From contig JAKDLG010000010.1 of the NCBI GenBank assembly GCA_030452985.1, positions 1 through 63,773 on the forward strand: DNA of 63,773 nt, given 5' to 3'. Source of the DNA: Humibacillus sp. (GTDB lineage Bacteria > Actinomycetota > Actinomycetes > Actinomycetales > Dermatophilaceae). The notes under the pieces were generated by a model. That model saw only the letters and a list, made by a program, of their open reading frames with translations. It had not been told where the DNA came from and ran no database searches. Every line of letters begins with the position of its first letter. The first letter of the stretch is position 1. Positions 43,934-51,616 of this stretch are shown here, piece by piece. The position numbers and the translations under genes are program-made.

Positions 43934-45133
43934 GTGCTGGCGTCCTACCGACCTCTCTTCGAGGTGCCGGGGGCGCGTGTCTTCATCACGGGGGGCATGA
44001 TCGCCCGCTCGGCCGGGGCGATGTTCGGGGTGGCGACCGTGGCCATGGTGGCAGCCCGCCGTGACTCCTACGCCCTCGCGGGCGCGGTGATGGCGGTCGG
44101 CATGGTGTCACTCGCCCTGTTCGCCCCGTTCCTCGGGCGTCTCGTCGACCGGTACGGGCAGCGGCGTATCGCCATCCCGTTCTTCCTGTGGTCGGGGTTC
44201 TGGGCGGTCATGACGATCCTCACGTCGTGGCGCGGGTGGCCCTCGTGGCTGCTCTTCATCACCTTCCCGCTGTGCGGGGCCATCCCCAACCTCGGCACGA
44301 TGGCCCGAGCCCGGTGGTCGCACATCTTCGCCCACGACCCGCGCAGCCTGCACACGGCCATGTCGTTCGAGCAGGTGATGGAAGAGGTCACCTTCGTCAT
44401 CGGCCCGGTACTCGCGATCTGGCTCTCGACCAGCCTCTTCCCGGAGGCGGGCTTCATGTTCGCGGTCATCTGCTACACCGTCGGCGTGCTCGTGTTCATC
44501 TCGGCGCGTTCGACCGAGCCGCCCGTCGTGCCGCACCACGAACGGCCGACCGGTCACGCGCACCACGTGCCCGGGCTCGTACCCCTCGCGTTCATCATGG
44601 TGATGACCGGGGCGATCTTCGGGGTCAACGAGGTCGTCACCCTCGCGGTGGCCTCTGAAATGGGCCACCCGAATGCGGCCGGCCCGGTGCTCGCGCTCTA
44701 CGCGGTCGGTTCCGCCCTGTCGGGCCTCGTGTTCGGCACGATCTCTCACGGGCGCAACCTGCTGAAGCTGCTGCTGGCCGGCACAGCCGGCATGGCCGTG
44801 CTCGAGGCGCCCGTGCTGTTCGCCGGCAACCTGTGGATACTCTCGCTGCTGATGCTCTTCGCCGGCATAGCCACGGCCCCCACCCTGATCACGGTGATGA
44901 ACCTCATCGAGCGCATCGTGCCCAAGGCCCAGCTCAACGAGGGCATGACCATCGTGCTGACCGGCCTCATCATCGGCGTCGCGGGTGGTTCCGCCATCTC
45001 GGGGGTGGTCGTCGACCACATCGGGCCGCGCTACGGCTACGTGGTGGCGATTCTGGCCGGCGCGTTCGCCTTCGTGATGGCGCTTGGTACGCACTCGTTC
45101 CTGACCAAGCGCGACCTGGCCCACCTGCGCTGA
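43934..45133 (+). CDS. MFS transporter
   Basis: 399 residues, 12 predicted helices in two halves, with the loop 2-3 motif LGRLVDRYGQRR and a cytoplasmic His-rich loop around PHHERPTGHAHHVPG. Substrate unknown; it follows the acyl-CoA operon and might export or import a related acid, but there may be a promoter in between. GTG 43934 has AAGGAG 5 bases upstream, better than ATG 43901. Confidence 0.85.
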   Translation: MLASYRPLFEVPGARVFITGGMIARSAGAMFGVATVAMVAARRDSYALAGAVMAVGMVSLALFAPFLGRLVDRYGQRRIAIPFFLWSGFWAVMTILTSWRGWPSWLLFITFPLCGAIPNLGTMARARWSHIFAHDPRSLHTAMSFEQVMEEVTFVIGPVLAIWLSTSLFPEAGFMFAVICYTVGVLVFISARSTEPPVVPHHERPTGHAHHVPGLVPLAFIMVMTGAIFGVNEVVTLAVASEMGHPNAAGPVLALYAVGSALSGLVFGTISHGRNLLKLLLAGTAGMAVLEAPVLFAGNLWILSLLMLFAGIATAPTLITVMNLIERIVPKAQLNEGMTIVLTGLIIGVAGGSAISGVVVDHIGPRYGYVVAILAGAFAFVMALGTHSFLTKRDLAHLR

Positions 45134-45349
45134 TCGGCTGCCCTCCGGACCGTGTGCTCGATCGGCGTCGTGGCTCGTCCCGGAGACCCTGCCTGTGACA
45201 GAGAGAGGTGGCGAACTACCGTCGATGGGTAGGAAACAGGTGGATCCCCGAGGTGAGTAGGTTCCGATGATCTCGTGCGCGGTGACCCGATCCGCCGCCC
45301 TTGCCCTTCGTCCCACCACGAGGCCGACGCCATCGACGGCCCTCTCGTG

Positions 45350-46357
45350 ATGCTGATGGAGCGGGGGGTGGCCACTGCGGCGCGCCTGATGGCGGTTGAC
45401 GATCCGATCCGGGTGTTCGGGGTCACGCTCGTCGGGGTCAGCAAGACGACGGGCGTGAAGCTGGTGTTCACCCTGGCCCTGATCGCCATCGTGCTGGTGC
45501 TGCGATGGGGGGTTCTCGCGGGTCTGCGGCGTGTGCTCGGCGGCGACGTGGCCGACCCGAAGCGCTTCTGGGCACGGCAGGGTCTGCAGCTTCTCGTCGC
45601 CGTCATCATGGTCGTCGGCGTGCTGTCGATCTGGATCACCCCCGGTACCGACATCAGCACGGGGATCGGTCTGATCAGTGCCGGGCTGGCCTTTGCCCTT
45701 CAGCAGGTGATCGTGTCTCTGGCGGCCTACTTCGTCATCCTGCGCGGAGACACGTTCGACGTCGGTGACCGGATCACGCTGGGCGGGGTGCGCGGCGACG
45801 TGGTCCGACTGGGCTTCCTGAGAACGACCATCATGGAGATGGGCCAGCCCCCGTCGGTGGCGGCAACCGACCCTGCGGTGTGGGTCAACTCGCGTCAGTA
45901 CACCGGTCGTCTCGTGACCGTCACGAACGGAGCCATCTTCAGCGATCCGGTCTACAACTACACCAGGGACTTTCCCTACCTCTGGGAAGAGCTGACGCTA
46001 CCCGTGGGGTATGAGTCCGACCGCGCCGAGGCCGAACGCATCCTGCTCGACGTTGTTCATCGGCACGCGGTCGTCGACGACGTCGAGGCCCAGCGTGCTC
46101 TGGCCTTCATGAGGTCGCGCTACGCCATGGCCGATGCCTCGCTGGATCCGGCGGTCTACTGGCGGCTCACGGAGAACTGGCTCGAGCTGTCGCTGCGCTT
46201 CGTGGTGCCCCAGCGCGGGGTGCGCGACATCAAGGACGCGATGAGCCGAGAGATACTCACCGGGCTGGATGCTGCTGGGATACCGATCGCATCGGCGTCC
46301 TACGGCATCGTCGGCATACCCACGATCCGGATCTCCGCGCCGTCGCAACCGGAGTGA
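45350..46357 (+). CDS. MscS family mechanosensitive ion channel
   Basis: 335 residues. Three N-terminal helices; the third, pore-lining one (STGIGLISAGLAFALQQVIVSLAAYFVIL) is followed by RGDTFDVGDRITLGGVRGDVVRLGF, the classic MscS beta domain start, and a C-terminal alpha/beta domain. It releases solutes on hypo-osmotic shock. The start is uncertain: ATG 45350, GTG 45347 and ATG 45356 are all possible. Confidence 0.85.
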   Translation: MLMERGVATAARLMAVDDPIRVFGVTLVGVSKTTGVKLVFTLALIAIVLVLRWGVLAGLRRVLGGDVADPKRFWARQGLQLLVAVIMVVGVLSIWITPGTDISTGIGLISAGLAFALQQVIVSLAAYFVILRGDTFDVGDRITLGGVRGDVVRLGFLRTTIMEMGQPPSVAATDPAVWVNSRQYTGRLVTVTNGAIFSDPVYNYTRDFPYLWEELTLPVGYESDRAEAERILLDVVHRHAVVDDVEAQRALAFMRSRYAMADASLDPAVYWRLTENWLELSLRFVVPQRGVRDIKDAMSREILTGLDAAGIPIASASYGIVGIPTIRISAPSQPE

Positions 46358-46391
46358 ACTCGACGGCGCGGTCGATCCCAAGGACGTATGA

Positions 46392-46449
46392 ACGGCCACC
46401 CTGCCGAGGCAGAGTGGCCGTCCGACGTAGCACTGACCGTGCGGTCAGT
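46392..46449. terminator. Two hairpins between convergent MscS and MFS genes
   Basis: Hairpin 1: ACGGCCAC (46392-46399) with GTGGCCGT (46414-46421), continued inside by CTGCC/GGCAG. Hairpin 2: ACTGACC (46432-46438), loop GTGC, GGTCAGT (46443-46449). They can serve both directions. Confidence 0.65.
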
Positions 46450-46476
46450 CCCTTGCAGTTGGCAGCGCCGTGGAGG

Positions 46477-48270
46477 TCAGCGTTGTCGGGCGAGCTGCCG
46501 CTTGGTCGGTGCGCGGTGGCGACCGGGGGCGAGCTTGACCTCGGCGTTGGCGTCAGTCTTGACCGTGGCCGCAGCCATGACCTCGCTCGTGGCGTCGGTC
46601 TGGACCTCGTCCTCAGACGGAGCCGGGGCTCGCTTCGCTCCCGGCTTGGGGCCGAGGTCGACGTGGGGCAGGAACCACGAAACGATGAACGCCGCCAACA
46701 GGATGAAGGTCGCCGTGAAGAAGACCGACTGCATCGCGGAGGCGAAGCCTTCGAGGTAGGGGTGCGCCAGCCGGGGGTCGATGCGCTGGACGAACGAGGA
46801 GTCGCTGAGCCCACCGCTGAAGCCGCCGCCACTCTCGAGCCCCTTGATGAACTGGGAGTTCGACGCGGGGTCGCCTTGCGGGTTCTTCAGGGCGGCCTGG
46901 AACGCGGGAGTGTTCAACGCGTTCTGGTAGGCCGTCGGGATGTTCTCGGTGGCCTGGGAGAACAGGATCGACAGGAACACGGCCGTGCCCAGGGTGCCGC
47001 CGATCTGGCGCGTGAACGTGGCAGACGAGGTGGCGACGCCGATGTCTCGACGGCTGACGGCGTTCTGCACGGCCAGGGTCAGGGGCTGGAAGTTGAAGCC
47101 GAGGCCCATGCCGAAGAAAACCATGAGAACCATCGTCTTCCACGTGGGGGTGTCGGCGCCGACGTAGTGGAAGCCCCACATCGAGGCGGTCAACAAGAAC
47201 GTGCCGATGATCGGCCAGTGCCGATAGGTGCCGGTGCGCGAGATGAGCTGGCCCGACAGGATGGAGCCGAACATGATGCCGAGGGTCAGCGGCAACAGGA
47301 ACAGGCCGGCCTCGGTCGGGCTGGCGCCCTTGACGATCTGGAGGTAGAGGGGCAGGGCGGCCAGGCCCCCGAACATGCCCACGCCGACGAAGACGGAGAC
47401 GATCGAGGCCACGGCCACGGTGCGGATCTGGAAGAGGCGCAGCGGGATCAGGGCCTCTTCGCCCATGGCGCGTTCGATGAGGAAGAAGGCGACGACGCCC
47501 AGCAGGCCGATACCGAAGCACAGGAGCGAGCCGAAGGAGCCCCAGCCCCATTCGCGTCCCTGCTCGGCCACGATGAGCAGGGGCACGAGTGACACGGTGA
47601 GCGCGACGGCGCCCCAGTAGTCGATGCGGTGGTTGCGGCGGGTGTGCTTCAGGTGCAGGGTGCGGGTGACGACGAAGAGGGCCGCGATGGCGATCGGGAC
47701 GTTGACGAGGAAGACCCAGCGCCAGCCGGCGATGCCCAGGATCGTGGCCTGGCCGGCGAAGAAGCCGCCGATGACCGGGCCAAGCACGCTCGAGGTGCCG
47801 AACACTGCGAGGAAGTAGCCCTGGTACTTGGCGCGTTCGCGAGGAGGCACGATGTCGCCGATGATCGCGAGCGCGAGAGCGAAGAGGCCACCGGCGCCGA
47901 GGCCCTGCACGGCGCGGAAGCCCGCGAGCATGCCGATCGAGGTCGAGAAGGTGCAGAGCATCGATCCGATCGTGAAGATCGAGATGGCCAGCAGGAAGAA
48001 CGGCTTGCGCCCGTAGATGTCGGAGAGCTTGCCGTAGAGCGGGGTGACGATCGTGCTCGTGATGAGGTAGGCCGTCGTCACCCAGGCCTGTGCCGAAAGG
48101 CCGCCCAGGTCATCGGCGATGGTGCGGATCGACGAGGCCACGATGGTCTGGTCGAGGGCAGCCAGGAACATGCCCATCATCAGCCCGGTGAGGATGGTGA
48201 TGATCTGCTTGTGGGTCAGGTCTGGCAGGTCGTCCTGGGCCAGCCTGGGTTGAGCCGTGGATTCGGCCAT
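46477..48270 (-). CDS. DHA2-type MFS drug exporter
   Basis: 597 residues with 14 predicted helices: GMFLAALDQTIVASSIRTIADDL in helix 1, PLYGKLSDIYGRKP (motif A) and FRAVQGLGAGGL in the first half, as in EmrB/QacA proteins. A large extracytoplasmic loop (about 460-530) precedes the last helix, and the C-terminal 50 residues are charged. AAGGAG lies 8 bases before the ATG. It follows the MarR gene by 2 bases, so the pair is a regulator-exporter operon. Confidence 0.9.
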   Translation of the reverse strand: MAESTAQPRLAQDDLPDLTHKQIITILTGLMMGMFLAALDQTIVASSIRTIADDLGGLSAQAWVTTAYLITSTIVTPLYGKLSDIYGRKPFFLLAISIFTIGSMLCTFSTSIGMLAGFRAVQGLGAGGLFALALAIIGDIVPPRERAKYQGYFLAVFGTSSVLGPVIGGFFAGQATILGIAGWRWVFLVNVPIAIAALFVVTRTLHLKHTRRNHRIDYWGAVALTVSLVPLLIVAEQGREWGWGSFGSLLCFGIGLLGVVAFFLIERAMGEEALIPLRLFQIRTVAVASIVSVFVGVGMFGGLAALPLYLQIVKGASPTEAGLFLLPLTLGIMFGSILSGQLISRTGTYRHWPIIGTFLLTASMWGFHYVGADTPTWKTMVLMVFFGMGLGFNFQPLTLAVQNAVSRRDIGVATSSATFTRQIGGTLGTAVFLSILFSQATENIPTAYQNALNTPAFQAALKNPQGDPASNSQFIKGLESGGGFSGGLSDSSFVQRIDPRLAHPYLEGFASAMQSVFFTATFILLAAFIVSWFLPHVDLGPKPGAKRAPAPSEDEVQTDATSEVMAAATVKTDANAEVKLAPGRHRAPTKRQLARQR

Positions 48271-48272
48271 GT

Positions 48273-48782
48273 TCAGTGCTCCTTGTCGGAGGGTCGGTCG
48301 GATGCCGTGAAGATCGTGGGCGCTGCCGCGCCCCGGTCCCGGAGGTTCTTGTCGAGTGAGTCGCCCAGGCGTTGGAGGTGCTCGGTGAACAGGTCGGTCT
48401 CGTCGGCCTGCCAGTCGGCAAGCAGCTCTTGGAACCACTGCCCGCGCACCAGCTGCACCTCGTCGAGCGACTGACGGCCGGCATCGGTGAGGGACACGAG
48501 GGTGGCCCGACCATCGGCGGGGTCAGGTTGCTTGTCGAGCAGGCCGTGGGCGAAGAGCCCGCTGACCTGACGGCTGACGGTGGAGACGTCGCTGTGCAGC
48601 ACCATGGCCACGTCGGAGATGCCCACCGGCCCCATGGTGTGCACGGTGAACATCACCGGGTAGGCGGCAGTCTCCATGCCGGGATGGATCTTCGGCGCGA
48701 TCGTGCGCGCGGCCAGAAGGAGCTTCTGGACGCGGATGAGCGCATGAAAGAGATCGGTGGCCTTGTCCGTGCTGACCTGCAC
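48273..48782 (-). CDS. MarR family regulator
   Basis: 169 residues. Winged helix: GPVGISDVAMVLHSDVSTVSRQVSGLFAHGLLDKQPDPADGRATLVSLT region, with the usual DxR wing (DPADGR). It probably represses its own operon with the DHA2 exporter and is released by the exporter's substrate. A near-perfect 17-bp palindrome lies 22 bases upstream of its start. Confidence 0.88.
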   Translation of the reverse strand: MQVSTDKATDLFHALIRVQKLLLAARTIAPKIHPGMETAAYPVMFTVHTMGPVGISDVAMVLHSDVSTVSRQVSGLFAHGLLDKQPDPADGRATLVSLTDAGRQSLDEVQLVRGQWFQELLADWQADETDLFTEHLQRLGDSLDKNLRDRGAAAPTIFTASDRPSDKEH

Positions 48783-48803
48783 GCTCCTGCCTCTCCGTAG
48801 TGG

Positions 48804-48820
48804 TTGTTTGCAGCAAGCAA
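48804..48820 (-). promoter_or_regulatory. MarR-type operator
   Basis: TTGTTTGCAGCAAGCAA is a 17-bp palindrome with one mismatched pair, in a locally AT-rich stretch just upstream of the marR start. Size and form fit a MarR dimer site. Confidence 0.6.
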
Positions 48821-49018
48821 GTATTAACGAAGGTAGTTGAATCCGTCAAGATGACTCTTTCGAAGCGAAAAGAGTGCCCGTTCGTCGCTCGGGGCTGCCG
48901 GGCAGGCGACTTCGCCCAGTCGCGCGTGCGAGGATTGAGCCGCTCAGCCGGGTGGTGGACTGCACCAGATCCTCGGTGCGCCCGCACGATCACGACTACG
49001 ACGCCATCAGGAGGGACG

Positions 49019-49804
49019 ATGTCACCCGACATCCCCGAGGACACCTCGATCAACCAGGTGTTCCGCCAGCTCTCTGCGCTCATCTATGCCGGTGCCGACG
49101 CCACCTCGATCCACGAAGCATTGGTAGCGGCCTCGAAACGGCTGGTCGACGGCTGTGACCGCGCGTCACTGCTGCTTCGCGAGCGCGACCGATTCCGCAC
49201 CGGCGCCAGCACCGACGAGATCTCGCGACGCATCGACGAGATCGAGATAGAGATCGGCGAAGGGCCGTGCGTCGACGCCATCCTCGACGAGGCCTACCAG
49301 CACGACCCCGACCTCACCGACAGCGTCTCGCCGTGGCCGGCGTTCACAGCGCGCATCGTCGCGGAGACGCCGGTGCGCTCAGCGATCGGCTACCGGCTCT
49401 ATCTCGATGGCGACAAGGTGGGCGCCCTCAACCTGTTCTCCGACACGCCGGGCGCCCTCACCGCGGCCTCGGCCGACACCGGCGCCGTGCTGGCCTCCTT
49501 CGCCTCGGTGGCCCTGATGGCGCTGCGGGCCCGGGAGCAGGCCAGCACCCTGCGCGAGGGTCTGCAGAGCAACCGTGAGATCGGCAAGGCGGTGGGCCTG
49601 CTGATGGCTACCCACCGGGTCGGCGCCGACGAGGCCTTCGCCCTGCTGCGCAGCACCTCTCAGGAGCTGAACATCAAGCTTGCCCAGGTGGCGGCCCAGG
49701 TCGTGCTGGGCCAGGAGTCGCAGCTCGGTGCCCGGATGGGCGCCTCTGGGGCCGGCCCGCTGCAGCATCAGCAGCAGCGGGCGGGCGGCCCGGCATCGCG
49801 CTGA
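49019..49804 (+). CDS. GAF-ANTAR RNA-binding regulator
   Basis: 261 residues. GAF domain (about 25-175) with a sensory pocket, then ANTAR: NREIGKAVGLLMATHRVGADEAFALLR and the following helix. ANTAR proteins bind paired hexaloop hairpins in mRNA leaders to prevent termination. No kinase partner is adjacent. CAGGAGGGA precedes ATG 49019. Confidence 0.88.
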   Translation: MSPDIPEDTSINQVFRQLSALIYAGADATSIHEALVAASKRLVDGCDRASLLLRERDRFRTGASTDEISRRIDEIEIEIGEGPCVDAILDEAYQHDPDLTDSVSPWPAFTARIVAETPVRSAIGYRLYLDGDKVGALNLFSDTPGALTAASADTGAVLASFASVALMALRAREQASTLREGLQSNREIGKAVGLLMATHRVGADEAFALLRSTSQELNIKLAQVAAQVVLGQESQLGARMGASGAGPLQHQQQRAGGPASR

Positions 49805-49810
49805 GGCCGC

Positions 49811-50596
49811 TCAGGCGGTGACGCCGGCAGAGTCGAGCTGACGCCGCAGCTCTTGGAGCACGCGGCGCAGCAGGCGACTCACCTGCATCGCGCTCAGGCC
49901 CATTGACGAGGCGATCTCGGCCTGGGTCAGATCGGCGTCGAACCGCAGCCTGACCAGCTGCTGGTCGCGGGCGGGCAGTCGACGGATCGCGGTGCGCACG
50001 AGGATGCCGTCGTCGAGGGCGGGGTCCGAGGTGGTGTCGACCCGCGCGTCGACCAGGTCGAGCACGGGTCGACCACCTTCTGATGTCGTGGCGTCGAGGG
50101 AGGCCGGGCGCAGGTTGGATGCCGCCACCTGGGCCTCACGGATGCGCTCCGGAGTCAGCGAAAGCTCGGTGGCGAGCTCGTCGGCGTTGGGCTCGTGCCC
50201 GATCTCCTGCTCGAGCCGGTCGCGCGTCTGCGACACGAGCTGGCGGCGTTCCTGCAGCTCACGCGGCGGTCGCACCAGCCAGCCGTGGTCGCGGAAGTGC
50301 CGACGCAGCTCGCCGGTGATCGTCGGCGTGGCGTAGGCGCCGAACTCGGTCTCCTTCGCCAGGTCGAAGCGCTGGATCGCCTTGAGCAGCGCGAGGAAGG
50401 CCACCTGCTCGAGGTCATCGCGGTCCAGGCCCCGCCCGGCGTACCGGTGGGCGAGCGACCGCGCGAGGGGCATGTGCTGCACCGTCACGAGCTCGAGAGC
50501 GTTGTTCCGCTCGACCTCGTCGGGAGAGGAGCGAAAGGTCTCGATGAGCTCTCGAGTGCGATAGTCGGACCGCTGGGGATGGGCGAGCGCGGACAT
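49811..50596 (-). CDS. SigB/SigF-type RNA polymerase sigma factor
   Basis: 261 residues. Region 2 is RSLAHRYAGRGLDRDDLEQVAFLALLKAIQRFD, region 3 is around PNADELATELSLTPERIREA, and the region 4 HTH is LTQAEIASSMGLSAMQVSRLLRRVL. This is the SigB/F/G subfamily used for general stress and development in actinomycetes. No anti-sigma factor is adjacent, so control must come from elsewhere. GGAGG lies 4 bases before the ATG. Convergent with the ANTAR gene, 6 bases between stops. Confidence 0.9.
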   Translation of the reverse strand: MSALAHPQRSDYRTRELIETFRSSPDEVERNNALELVTVQHMPLARSLAHRYAGRGLDRDDLEQVAFLALLKAIQRFDLAKETEFGAYATPTITGELRRHFRDHGWLVRPPRELQERRQLVSQTRDRLEQEIGHEPNADELATELSLTPERIREAQVAASNLRPASLDATTSEGGRPVLDLVDARVDTTSDPALDDGILVRTAIRRLPARDQQLVRLRFDADLTQAEIASSMGLSAMQVSRLLRRVLQELRRQLDSAGVTA

Positions 50597-50711
50597 GAAG
50601 CCTCCGGGTCGTAAGAAGAACGACGTCCGGCAGTGGCTTTACCGACAAGGCTGACGCTATGTCTTCCGCACAAGTTGCGCAAGGCCATCGCGCCTACCCC
50701 GCAGCGGGTGA

Positions 50712-51590
50712 CTACTGCTCAGTAGCGAGCAGCTGGGTCAGCACGAGTGCCTCCAGCACCCGCGCCGCCACCTCGTCGTCTCCGATGACACTGAAGTGGA
50801 TCTCATCGACCGACCGGCGACCCGCAGCCCGACGGGTGAGCGCCTCGGTGGTCAGTCGGATGCTCGTGACGCCGGTCGACTCCTGGCCCTCGGGGCGGTC
50901 GGTGCCGCTGTAGAGCAGCACCCCGAACGGCCGCCCGTCGTCACCGGCTCGTACCCGTACCCCCTCGCGGGCCACCACAGGGCCCGTCACGTCGAACACC
51001 ACGTCGTGCCCGGCCTCGATCTGGGCCGTACGAGCGACAGTGCGGGGCAACGACCTCAGGATCTCGGCCGTCGTGAGGGCCGCCCCTGCGCTGTCGAGGT
51101 CGCCGGGGCTGTTGAGAGCCTGGCGGAGGTCCTGTTCTCTTGTCCACGCGTCGATGGTGCGCAACAACAGCTGCTGCCCGAAGGTGGTGTCGGGGCCGAA
51201 GGGCCCGCCGATGATCGAGTCGAGCTCGAGCTCGGCCCGTCGCAGCTGCTCCATCCGCTCGGGGTGGAAGGCGGCCAGCTCCTGCAACACCATCTTCCCG
51301 GTCTGCCTTGAACGGCTCTCGACGTCGGCCTCGATGGTGCGGGCGAACGCTCCGTAGGGCAGCATCTCACTGTCGTTGGCCGCGAGCTGGCGCGGAATGC
51401 CGGCCAGAGCCTTCTCCGACGCCACCACGTGGGCGAGCTGCTTCTTGACCGACAACCCTCCGTACTCGGTCGGCAGGTCGAACTCCTCCTCACGGCAGGC
51501 CCAGCCGAGGTCGATGATGGCCTGGACGGTCTGCTCGAACGCGTCGAGCATCCCGTTGTGGTCGTCTGGTGCTGCCGGGTGCATAGGCAT
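50712..51590 (-). CDS. Maleylpyruvate isomerase family, mycothiol-type enzyme
   Basis: 292 residues. DinB-like four-helix bundle with KKQLAHVVASE (metal His) and the RTIDAWTREQDLRQAL segment, then a C-terminal domain typical of the MDMPI family. Members use mycothiol or act as S-transferases; substrate unknown. TAGTCT (51602-51597 on this strand) is followed by six bases and ATG 51590, so the gene looks leaderless; GTG 51596 is the alternative start. Confidence 0.78.
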   Translation of the reverse strand: MPMHPAAPDDHNGMLDAFEQTVQAIIDLGWACREEEFDLPTEYGGLSVKKQLAHVVASEKALAGIPRQLAANDSEMLPYGAFARTIEADVESRSRQTGKMVLQELAAFHPERMEQLRRAELELDSIIGGPFGPDTTFGQQLLLRTIDAWTREQDLRQALNSPGDLDSAGAALTTAEILRSLPRTVARTAQIEAGHDVVFDVTGPVVAREGVRVRAGDDGRPFGVLLYSGTDRPEGQESTGVTSIRLTTEALTRRAAGRRSVDEIHFSVIGDDEVAARVLEALVLTQLLATEQ

Positions 51591-51596
51591 GGGCAC

Positions 51597-51616
51597 AGAC
51601 TACTTACCCTTGAGGT
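51597..51616. promoter_or_regulatory. Divergent promoters of two leaderless genes
   Basis: Only 20 bases separate GTG 51596 and ATG 51617. On the plus strand TACCCT (51605-51610) is six bases from ATG 51617; on the minus strand TAGTCT (51602-51597) is six bases from ATG 51590. Both fit TANNNT -10 boxes, so their -35 regions must lie in or beyond the opposite gene's start, and the promoters should interfere. Confidence 0.5.
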
